Of a stretch of 64,000 nucleotides of DNA, positions 34,596 to 41,423 are shown one piece after another; the stretch's first letter is position 1, and each line of letters starts with the position of its first letter. Below the pieces are notes generated by a model that had not been told where the DNA came from, ran no database searches, and saw only the letters and a list, made by a program, of their open reading frames with translations. The translations under genes were made by a program, and so were the position numbers. The DNA is from Bacteroidales bacterium (GTDB taxonomy: Bacteria; Bacteroidota; Bacteroidia; Bacteroidales; Lentimicrobiaceae). The DNA lies in the NCBI GenBank assembly GCA_022837485.1, contig JALHHH010000006.1:1-64000 (forward strand), in the 5' to 3' direction.

Positions 34596-35555
34596 TTAAT
34601 TACCGGTTACGATGGGGAGATTTTTTGACATGCTTGCTTTCCACTGGTTTGGAGAAGTTCCCCATGCGGTTGATGCATTGTGGAATTTGTTCATACCCCA
34701 CATTATGCTCTTAGCATTGTATCCAAGAACCCTCAGGTAAGCGGTAATAGCAGCAGAGGTCTGGCCTGTGTAGCAATAGGTCAGAATTTCTTTCGAGGGA
34801 TCGAGGTAATTAACCTGTCCTTCACCAACAAGAAGAGGATTGATGCGGTAAGCTCCGGCAACATGGCCAAAACCTGCGTAATCGGTTTCCGAGAAGTAAT
34901 TGTTGATAAAATAATTGCCCGGATTTGCAAGTACATCGGCAGGCTGAACCGATTTAAATCCTTCTTCCAGAACTGCAGCAATGCGTGCCTTCAGGATGTT
35001 GGCGGGAATGGTATCGGCGCTGCTGAATTTGGGACTTTCGTAGGTCAGGTTGGTAGGTGCAGCAGCAGTATTCCAGTTGGCATGGTCTGCTGCTATATTG
35101 CCAAGGTTTGAGGTCCAGATGTCGAGACTTGAATTCCATCCGCTCATGCCCCATTTAAGAGCCTGTGCATCGGCATATCCCGAAAGACGGAGAATGGCCA
35201 CAGCATGCGTTGCGGTTTGCCCGGATTTGCATACAATAAGAATCGGTTTGTCAGCTTTTGCAGCTTCTGTCAGGATGTCTTTCAGATCAACCCTGTGTGC
35301 ATTGACGATGTGACCGGCCGCAAATTCATCGGCAGTACGAACATCAATAACATATTTTCCGCTTACGTCACCATCGGCTGGAGCACTGAAAACAAAACCA
35401 CCGATAATGGTATTGATATCCAGGTTGTTCGCAACTAAATATTTTGTGAGGGCCTTCTGTGCATCAAAGGTGTTTTCATCGTCTTTTTTACAGCTTGTCA
35501 GTACGAAAGCCGGAACAAAGGCCAGGATCAGGAAAAGTCTAATGAGTTTTTTCAT
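34596..35555 (-). CDS. Double-rhodanese lipoprotein
   Basis: 319 residues. The signal peptide ends in a lipobox (VLTSC, Cys near 21) followed by KKDDEN, so the protein is a lipoprotein. Two rhodanese domains both keep the cysteine: VIDVRTADEFAAGHIVNAHRVDL then ILIVCKSGQTATHAVAILRLSGY in the first, and ILTYCYTGQTSAAITAYLRVLGYNAKSIMWGM in the second. The loops are CxSGQT/CxTGQT rather than CRxGxR, which would alter the acceptor. It follows the single-domain rhodanese gene by 60 bases; that gap is nearly pure A/T-homopolymer on one strand. It precedes the porin gene by 11 bases. Confidence 0.88.
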   Translation of the reverse strand: MKKLIRLFLILAFVPAFVLTSCKKDDENTFDAQKALTKYLVANNLDINTIIGGFVFSAPADGDVSGKYVIDVRTADEFAAGHIVNAHRVDLKDILTEAAKADKPILIVCKSGQTATHAVAILRLSGYADAQALKWGMSGWNSSLDIWTSNLGNIAADHANWNTAAAPTNLTYESPKFSSADTIPANILKARIAAVLEEGFKSVQPADVLANPGNYFINNYFSETDYAGFGHVAGAYRINPLLVGEGQVNYLDPSKEILTYCYTGQTSAAITAYLRVLGYNAKSIMWGMNKFHNASTAWGTSPNQWKASMSKNLPIVTGN

Positions 35556-35615
35556 TTTTTTTTGGTTTTTTTTGTTTGTGTTTTTTTGTTTCAGTCGGTT
35601 TATGATTGCTTTGGC

Positions 35616-36128
35616 TTAGCAGCCTCCGCCGGATTTGGGTGCTTCATGCCCGCCGCCGTTCATTTTTTCAAGATTTTTTTCATAGATGTCAGGAAATGTG
35701 AGCTCCCATTTTTTATAACCATCTTTCAGGGCGTAAATATTGGAGTATCCCAACATCTGCAAGGTTTTTGCAGCAAGAATTCCACGTTTCCCTTTCTGGT
35801 CGTATACGACAATTTTCTCTTCCGGCAGCGGCATATAAAGCCCGACGTTGTCCCAGAATGCAGAGTCGGCAATGTTGAATTCCAGACTACCCCTGGGAAT
35901 GTTGATTGAGCCGGGAATGAAGCCGGGATAGTGCTCTTCCGGTTGTCTTACATCAATAAGAGTATAAATTTCTTCACCGTTCATCAGAGCTTCCAGTTCT
36001 TCGGAAGTGATAAGTTTTACTTCCTGCAGTGCTTTCTCAACCATTTCATCGGCGGAAGCATACTTCTCCTGTTTGCTGCATGCAGCCAGAGAGAACAGGA
36101 CTGCAAATGCTAAGACTATTTTTTTCAT
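35616..36128 (-). CDS. Single-domain rhodanese-like lipoprotein without the active cysteine
   Basis: 170 residues from ATG 36128. Signal peptide with lipobox (SLAAC, Cys near 17). One rhodanese domain: LIDVRQPEEHYPGFIPGSINIPRGSL and then IVVYDQKGKRGILAAKTLQMLGY, where the normal YCxxGxR cysteine is aspartate. The C-terminus ends MNGGGHEAPKSGGGC, so the only cysteine beyond the lipid-bearing one is the very last residue. It may be a binding or scaffolding version, or use the terminal cysteine as a sulfur carrier. The longer frame to 36188 overlaps the end of the cytochrome b gene and does not give a signal peptide, so I start at 36128, ten bases after that gene. Confidence 0.85.
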   Translation of the reverse strand: MKKIVLAFAVLFSLAACSKQEKYASADEMVEKALQEVKLITSEELEALMNGEEIYTLIDVRQPEEHYPGFIPGSINIPRGSLEFNIADSAFWDNVGLYMPLPEEKIVVYDQKGKRGILAAKTLQMLGYSNIYALKDGYKKWELTFPDIYEKNLEKMNGGGHEAPKSGGGC

Positions 36129-36138
36129 GGTTACGTGT

Positions 36139-36762
36139 TTATGCGGTTTGGTTTTCAGTTTTGTGTTCTTCGGCAGGCTCTTCTTCATAGCCGGTGATCA
36201 TAGCTTTCAGATTGGTATTGATCCGGTGCCCGGTTGTAATCATATACGTGTGTACAATTACAAAAGCCACCATTATGAATGCACCAAACGTATGCAGCAC
36301 CGCTGCGATCCATAGTCCGCTGGCATCTATGGGGTTCTGCGGATAGTGATAGAACATATACAGCACTCCTGTAAGAGTCTGAACCGGAAAAATCATGATC
36401 AGCAGCCCAAGGTATGTAATCCGCTGTATGGGGTTGAGTTTGTTTCCAAATGACTTTTTGGTAGGATGTGGTTCTCCCCTGAAGATGCCGGAAGTATAAT
36501 ACTTCAGCTGTTCGTTGAACTTTTCACGGGTTGGAACAAAGTTCTTATACTGACCGGTAACAATAAGCCAGAATATAGTCATTATTCCAAGCAAAATAAA
36601 GGTGATGGCCGAAGCATTGTGAAGCCTGACGGCAGCTTCAAAGCCAAAGATTGTGTAGTTTCCGTGAATTTCAAATCCGGTGATGGTAAGCAGTATTACC
36701 AATGCCATCTGAGTCCAGTGCCAGAACCGCTCAAACCGGGAGTATAATTTAATTTTTTCCAT
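36139..36762 (-). CDS. Membrane cytochrome b (b561/thiosulfate-reductase type)
   Basis: About 207 residues from ATG 36762, with four hydrophobic helices. Histidines suited to two haems are visible: FERFWHWTQ in helix one, VRLHNASAI in helix two, AVLHTFGAF and FVIVHTYM in helices three and four. This is the cytochrome b subunit family found with thiosulfate reductase, formate dehydrogenase-N and hydrogenases. It would carry electrons between the menaquinol pool and the adjacent octaheme cytochrome. The ORF could also begin at 36795, overlapping the cytochrome c gene end; 36762 fits the protein start EKIKLYSRFERFWHW better and leaves a 16-base spacer. Confidence 0.88.
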   Translation of the reverse strand: MEKIKLYSRFERFWHWTQMALVILLTITGFEIHGNYTIFGFEAAVRLHNASAITFILLGIMTIFWLIVTGQYKNFVPTREKFNEQLKYYTSGIFRGEPHPTKKSFGNKLNPIQRITYLGLLIMIFPVQTLTGVLYMFYHYPQNPIDASGLWIAAVLHTFGAFIMVAFVIVHTYMITTGHRINTNLKAMITGYEEEPAEEHKTENQTA

Positions 36763-36778
36763 CTCTTGTTTTTTTAAC

Positions 36779-38374
36779 TCAGTGTTTACGGGCAAATATC
36801 CTCATCAAAGCATGGGTAATAACTCCGATAAGCGACAGGATTATTATGGCAAACCCTGTGTAATCCACGCCTTTGGCATAGTCACGGCCAGGGAGGTAGA
36901 ATCCTGCCAGATTGGCCAGGCGGCCTTCATTGCTGCGAGTATGGCAATCGGTACATTTCAGGGTGTGTTCTTTGGGCGACACCTGGTGGTTGAGCGGCCA
37001 GTACATTTCGGTAGATACGAAGTCGAAATTTCCGCTGTAATACCTTCCTGCACTCTCCATCCCAAGCTGTATGGCAGTATCCCAGCGAAGGTCTTCCCAA
37101 AAGGCGCCTTCCCCTTTCTTCTCAGCAAATACTTTGACATTGGCAATTTCACGGGTCTCGGTATCGTATGCCTGCTTTCCGCGATGAACTTTTACAGGCC
37201 AGATTTTTGAATCCGGATCCCTGTATTCTCCCATTAATGTATTGATCTGAACGGGAATCTCCGAAATCGTATCACCGTAAAGATAATGATCTGCGGTACC
37301 GTTAAACCAGAAATATTCTGGTTTAACATCTTTGTCCCAAACAAACCGGCCTTTGATTGAAAGATAACTGTATTTGTGGTCAACATCGTATTCAGTAATC
37401 GGATTACCATTTTCGTCCCTGCGGCCGGCAGCCGACCAGTCCCAGTACATAACGGTCGGATTTACCTTGGCATATATAGGAATGTGACAGGTCTGACAGG
37501 CAACCTTGTGGTTGTGCATGTCGATTACCTTATCGTTGTGAGGGGTGTTGGTATGACAGGTTTCGCAATAAGCTCTGTTTGTGTTTTCCGATGAAACGCT
37601 GTATGCCCTTCCGGTGATGTTGTGACGTTCGGTTAAGTGGCAATCGTTGCACGACATGTCCTGCCCTGCTTTTGCCATATGCACGTCAACATACCGGTCG
37701 CAGTTAAGCATTGCCTCTTCCAGATCGCCGTGCTTTACGTTATTGCCGCCACCGCCGTGAAAGTGACAGAAGCCGCAGTTTTCTTTCAGTGGTTTGCCAA
37801 CGTTGGCAGCAATAAAATTGTAATCGGGAACAGGAAATTCTGCCGTTGCATTTTCTGCCGTCGATGGCATACCGGCTCCTCCCTTGCGCTTTTTGTAGGT
37901 ATCTGTATTGTCGTGGCAAACAAGGCAGTCGAGATTTGTGGGATCGTTAAAATCGAAGGTATCGTCGTTCCATCCGTAACCAATGTGACAGCGCATGCAC
38001 GATCCGTTATTACCCTGGGCCGATGCACAATAATTATTAATCAGATTTTTTTTGCCTATACTCACTGTACCTCGATCGTTGGGCAGATTCGACTCGCGCT
38101 CCCATTTCCAGTGCGCCGAGGACATAAGTTCGTCGTCGCGTTTGTTATGGCATGAAAGACATGCGGCTGTGAGATCCTGCGGGCGCTCATAATTCTGCTT
38201 CAGAATTTCAAATTCGGAATGATCAACCTTTTTGTCCAAATCAGCCCTGTTCTGATAGCTGATTTCGTCGGGTGTGCCCCGGCGGTTTCCAAAGTGTACC
38301 GTGGCAAACACTACCAGAGCCGGAAGTGCCAGCACGACTAAAAATGAAGTAAGCTTTTGCAGTATGGTGTTCAT
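36779..38374 (-). CDS. Membrane-anchored octaheme cytochrome c, tetrathionate-reductase (OTR) family
   Basis: 531 residues with eight CxxCH haem sites, at about residues 72, 126, 150, 200, 242, 270, 293 and 474. Count and placement match the octaheme tetrathionate-reductase family, which also reduces nitrite or hydroxylamine in vitro and in characterised members has one haem with a lysine distal ligand. The N-terminal helix (about 10-27) looks like an uncleaved anchor, and a second helix sits at the very C-terminus (about 508-525, before RIFARKH). So the haem domain is held to the membrane on both sides, unlike soluble OTR of Shewanella. First gene of the operon; the start is 52 bases before a plausible promoter region. 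Confidence 0.9.
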   Translation of the reverse strand: MNTILQKLTSFLVVLALPALVVFATVHFGNRRGTPDEISYQNRADLDKKVDHSEFEILKQNYERPQDLTAACLSCHNKRDDELMSSAHWKWERESNLPNDRGTVSIGKKNLINNYCASAQGNNGSCMRCHIGYGWNDDTFDFNDPTNLDCLVCHDNTDTYKKRKGGAGMPSTAENATAEFPVPDYNFIAANVGKPLKENCGFCHFHGGGGNNVKHGDLEEAMLNCDRYVDVHMAKAGQDMSCNDCHLTERHNITGRAYSVSSENTNRAYCETCHTNTPHNDKVIDMHNHKVACQTCHIPIYAKVNPTVMYWDWSAAGRRDENGNPITEYDVDHKYSYLSIKGRFVWDKDVKPEYFWFNGTADHYLYGDTISEIPVQINTLMGEYRDPDSKIWPVKVHRGKQAYDTETREIANVKVFAEKKGEGAFWEDLRWDTAIQLGMESAGRYYSGNFDFVSTEMYWPLNHQVSPKEHTLKCTDCHTRSNEGRLANLAGFYLPGRDYAKGVDYTGFAIIILSLIGVITHALMRIFARKH

Positions 38375-38401
38375 GGTTGTGTTGTTAATTCATTAACAAT
38401 G

Positions 38402-38433
38402 CGAAAATACGTTGAACCTTCAAGCATGCCCAA
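38402..38433 (-). promoter_or_regulatory. Possible promoter of the cytochrome/rhodanese operon
   Basis: On the minus strand, TTG (38433-38431), a 21-base spacer, then TATTTTCG (38409-38402), one base off TAnnTTTG. Transcript start would be near 38395. Confidence 0.45.
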
Positions 38434-38439
38434 CTTTTC

Positions 38440-38452
38440 TTAACCAAGTTAA
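38440..38452. promoter_or_regulatory. Inverted repeat TTAAC-CAA-GTTAA upstream of the operon
   Basis: Five-base perfect arms at 38440-38444 and 38448-38452, centred about 50 bases upstream of the proposed operon start. Also flanked by AAGCATG/CATGCTT arms (38422-38428 and 38454-38460). Possible second regulator site. Confidence 0.4.
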
Positions 38453-38486
38453 ACATGCTTTTTGGTCTTGTTCGTCACAAGAATCC

Positions 38487-38500
38487 TTGATGCGGATCAA
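38487..38500. promoter_or_regulatory. FNR/CRP-type box TTGATgcggATCAA
   Basis: Exact match to the FNR consensus TTGAT-N4-ATCAA, with one more complementary pair outside (C 38486, G 38501). It lies between the octaheme operon and the divergent Crp/Fnr gene. It is centred about 65 bases before the regulator ATG, where it would overlap that gene's -33 region. It would lie near -98 of the operon promoter proposed here. Confidence 0.75.
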
Positions 38501-38557
38501 GTTTTTTTTTGTTTCTTTGCATGTAATGCAGTTACTTATTTAGAAACATCATTATAA

Positions 38558-39262
38558 ATGACTGAAGGACAAACATCTGCTCAGCATAGTTGTGCCATTG
38601 GCAACAATCTTATTTCCTGTATGGAAATACTTACACCCGATGAATCGACTCTTCTGGAGTCGAAAATGGTGGTTGTTAACTACCGTAAGGGAGAGATTAT
38701 CTGTAAACAGGGAGCGCCTGCAACACAGATTATGTTTGTTAGGGAAGGACTGGTGAAAATCTATATGGAAAGCAACAGCGGTGAGAATCTTGTGCTTCAC
38801 ATCATGCCGGAAATGAATATCATAGGTTTGTCTGCTCTTTTTGAAGGCAACAATGTTTACCAGTTTTCAGCTCAGGCATATATAAATACACGAGTTCAGG
38901 TTGTTGATATTCAGACCTTCAGGCAACTGATTCGCACCAATCCTGAATTTTCTCTGAAAATCATAGCTTTACTTGCAGAGTACAATACAATTATCAGCGG
39001 CCGTTTTTTCTGCCTTACCCAAAAACAGACGTACGGACGCCTGGCCGATGTATTGCTTTGCCTTGCCAATCGTATCTATAAACAGCGGAAATTCCCACTC
39101 AGCCTTTCAAGAAAGGAACTTGCCGAAATCGCAGGTATGTCGGTTGAAAGCGTTGCCAGAATTCTGACGCGATTCAAGGAAGAGAATCTGATAGAAATGG
39201 AGTGCAAACACCTGAATATTGTTGATTACGACAGGCTGTTCGATATCAGCTTAAAGGGCTGA
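38558..39262 (+). CDS. Crp/Fnr-family transcription regulator
   Basis: 234 residues: an N-terminal cyclic-nucleotide-type beta-roll (about 25-145, with VREGLVKIYMESNSGENLVLHIMPEMNIIG), a dimerisation helix, and a C-terminal winged helix (about 165-230). The recognition helix MSVESVARILTRFKEE keeps E and R at the positions that read TTGAT in FNR, with alanine where FNR has serine. Cysteines at about 12, 21 and 49 do not form the FNR [4Fe-4S] pattern clearly, so the signal is unknown. It is divergent from the six-gene operon with the FNR box between, hence the likely regulator of it and perhaps of itself. ATG 38558 follows a TTTCTTTG element, one base from the -7 consensus. Confidence 0.88.
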   Translation: MTEGQTSAQHSCAIGNNLISCMEILTPDESTLLESKMVVVNYRKGEIICKQGAPATQIMFVREGLVKIYMESNSGENLVLHIMPEMNIIGLSALFEGNNVYQFSAQAYINTRVQVVDIQTFRQLIRTNPEFSLKIIALLAEYNTIISGRFFCLTQKQTYGRLADVLLCLANRIYKQRKFPLSLSRKELAEIAGMSVESVARILTRFKEENLIEMECKHLNIVDYDRLFDISLKG

Positions 39263-39295
39263 CTTGGATTTATTCACCCCTTTACGTGAAGTTGT

Positions 39296-41086
39296 TTACA
39301 TTAAAGGTGCCGATACCGGCCTTAACTCATCCATGGTTTTGGTTTTCGTGATTTTCCCCACAGGATAACGCAGGAAATGGCTGTCCCAGTAAGGCGTTTG
39401 ACTGTAGAACCAGTTCAGGATATTCCATTGATTGCCGGAAAATTCCGGGTCATTTTTCTTCCGGTTTTCAAAATCCTTTCTGATTTCCGGATTTTTCTTC
39501 ATCATTTCCCGGGCCATCGTTTCCATAACGTAAGTTTCACTGTATTCCTTCTGTTCAAATACAGCGTTAAAAAAGCCCCATTCCACAAATGAACCCGGTG
39601 CCGCAGGTTCCAGGATTGCTGCAATTACCTTTGCTGAGCGCTGGTCGGTTTTAATAATATAGGATCCTGCAGGAAATCTCCGTATTTCAGTTACTGGATC
39701 AAACTTGGTGTTTACCATATGCCTGCCTTCATTGGGTGTTTTTCTGAACTCGTAATCCCTGAATCGATAGGAATCAACCGTTATCTCACGATCTGCAGTT
39801 AATATTTCCATTTTTATGCCGTGCAGACTCATTCGTTCGGCAATGTCTTTCCATTCGGCTGGTAAAATATACGCTTCAGGAAGCCTTATTTCAACTGCCG
39901 GTTCTGTTTTGTTAAAGAAAGGCAGTTTCATGGTTACCGGCTTTGCATTATCATAAACAAACCAGTCTCCTCCAGTCAGATCGCTCTTTAAAACCTTATA
40001 GTCAAAGCCTTTAAATTCGACCATTGTACTGTCGTCCTGCTTTGTTTTCCAGTTTAATGCATAGTCCTGTTTTCGGAAGGCCGGAGAGGCAGTGGATTGA
40101 TCGGCCATCTGGATCATCGTTTTCAGGTTATCCGCCTGGTGGTTAACTATAAACAGGGTGTGAATCAGCATCTGGATGGTGGCATCAACACGGGTTTTAT
40201 AGTCCTTAAGCATGTGGGTTTCGATAAGCAGGGCCGGCCGGTTTTGCACGGCTGCATAGCCCTGTGAGATCATGGGCGGTGCGGCGCCGGTTCTCAGTCC
40301 GCTGCGAGGGTCATGCCAGTTGCGGAACTGCACGTAAGGGAAGATCGGGAATCCGCTTTTTTCCATGGCAGACTTAACCCTGGGCTCATAAATATTCTGA
40401 AGCCATCGGGTAATTCCGCTGTCAAGAGTTCCGAATACCTCAATATCATACGTAAGGGCATACTGAAAGTCGGCCCCGTCGGTTGTGTGAATATCGACAA
40501 AGAAATCGGGAAGCCATTCGGAATACATTCTGAGCCAGTGCTGCATTTCCACAGCATCGGCTTTAAGAAAATCGCGGTTCAGATTCAGGTTTCTGGCATT
40601 GGTTCTCCAGCCCATCTCCTCCGGACCGTTTTGGTTGATGCGGTTATGCGGTCCGAAACGCTCATGTCCGTCCACATTCATAATAGGAATAAAAAGTATG
40701 GAAGCTTTCCCGAGAAGATCGCGGTGTTTTTTGTGAATAAGCATGTCTCTGAGTAATACCAGCCCTGCGTCCTTGCCATCCGGTTCACCGGGATGTATGC
40801 CGGCCTGGATCAGTATCACTACCCTGCCTTTTGCCCTTATAGCCTCAGGCGTAGTTAACCCGTCGCGGTCAATAATCATCATTGGAATTTCCCTACCCTG
40901 ATGACTGGTGCCTATATTTACGATTGAAGCAACCTGCGATGCCGCTGCCAAACGTTCACAAAAATCAATGGTTTCTTTGTATCCCGGTGTTTTAAGATAT
41001 GCGGATGCTTCGTAATATGTAGTCCAGTCCTGCGCCTGTAAACCAGTTGTCAAAATGATCAGCAGAAGAAAAATCAGCCGTTTCAT
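39296..41086 (-). CDS. Zinc carboxypeptidase, peptidase family M14
   Basis: 596 residues, exported (signal peptide 1-18, ending GLQA). Zinc ligands are seen in IQAGIHPGEPDGKDAG (HxxE, near 92-95) and in VDIHTTDGADF (His near 200). Substrate-binding arginine/asparagine positions are in RTNARNLNLNRDF near 168. A long beta-rich C-terminal region follows from about 340, larger than in classical carboxypeptidase A. Family role: removal of C-terminal residues from peptides or cross-bridge peptides outside the cytoplasm. It stands alone, facing the Crp gene at its end. A -7 element at 41110-41117 precedes it. Confidence 0.9.
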   Translation of the reverse strand: MKRLIFLLLIILTTGLQAQDWTTYYEASAYLKTPGYKETIDFCERLAAASQVASIVNIGTSHQGREIPMMIIDRDGLTTPEAIRAKGRVVILIQAGIHPGEPDGKDAGLVLLRDMLIHKKHRDLLGKASILFIPIMNVDGHERFGPHNRINQNGPEEMGWRTNARNLNLNRDFLKADAVEMQHWLRMYSEWLPDFFVDIHTTDGADFQYALTYDIEVFGTLDSGITRWLQNIYEPRVKSAMEKSGFPIFPYVQFRNWHDPRSGLRTGAAPPMISQGYAAVQNRPALLIETHMLKDYKTRVDATIQMLIHTLFIVNHQADNLKTMIQMADQSTASPAFRKQDYALNWKTKQDDSTMVEFKGFDYKVLKSDLTGGDWFVYDNAKPVTMKLPFFNKTEPAVEIRLPEAYILPAEWKDIAERMSLHGIKMEILTADREITVDSYRFRDYEFRKTPNEGRHMVNTKFDPVTEIRRFPAGSYIIKTDQRSAKVIAAILEPAAPGSFVEWGFFNAVFEQKEYSETYVMETMAREMMKKNPEIRKDFENRKKNDPEFSGNQWNILNWFYSQTPYWDSHFLRYPVGKITKTKTMDELRPVSAPLM

Positions 41087-41109
41087 ACTTCGTAAGTTTA
41101 TAATAACGG

Positions 41110-41117
41110 CAAAAATA
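41110..41117 (-). promoter_or_regulatory. -7 element (TATTTTTG) for the M14 peptidase
   Basis: Minus-strand match to TAnnTTTG, 24 bases before the ATG at 41086. No TTG at the expected spacing. Confidence 0.45.
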
Positions 41118-41371
41118 AAAATTTTGACATCAGCTTTTTAATCCCTTAAACACATAGTAAGTAATCGAGTCCGTACTTATTTGTACAATGTGCTCTCGAT
41201 TACCGGCGGATGCGGTCACTTTGCCGGTGATAACTCAGTAACGCTGAAAAGTTGAAGTATGGAATCCGTTTCCGGTGCATGGGAAAGTGAAAAGAATGTT
41301 AAAATTCGTTAAAGCCAGCAAGTATCTTCCGTTTAAGGTGTCGAAAGGCAAACACCGGCTAAGCTGATTTG

Positions 41372-41403
41372 TTGAATACGGTTCCGGAAATAGAGTAATT
41401 TTG
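41372..41403 (+). promoter_or_regulatory. Bacteroidota promoter for the TonB-dependent receptor
   Basis: TTG (41372-41374), a 21-base spacer, then TAATTTTG (41396-41403), 20 bases before ATG 41424. Confidence 0.7.
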
Positions 41404-41423
41404 CAACCCTAAATTTTTCTTTT

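Larger units (their letters stand above)
41087..41423. other. Divergent intergenic region
   Basis: 337 bases with a minus-strand -7 element for the M14 gene (41110-41117) and a plus-strand promoter for the receptor gene (41372-41403). No gene seen. Confidence 0.5.

Noticed and set aside
34596..36128. Frame disruption in the rhodanese lipoproteins
   Set aside because: The A/T-homopolymer gap between the two genes looked suspicious, but both reading frames have good lipoprotein starts and complete rhodanese folds, so I treat them as intact.
38558..39262. Crp/Fnr gene as a true oxygen-sensing FNR
   Set aside because: The cysteines near 12, 21 and 49 do not match the four-cysteine cluster pattern; only the DNA-binding helix is FNR-like.
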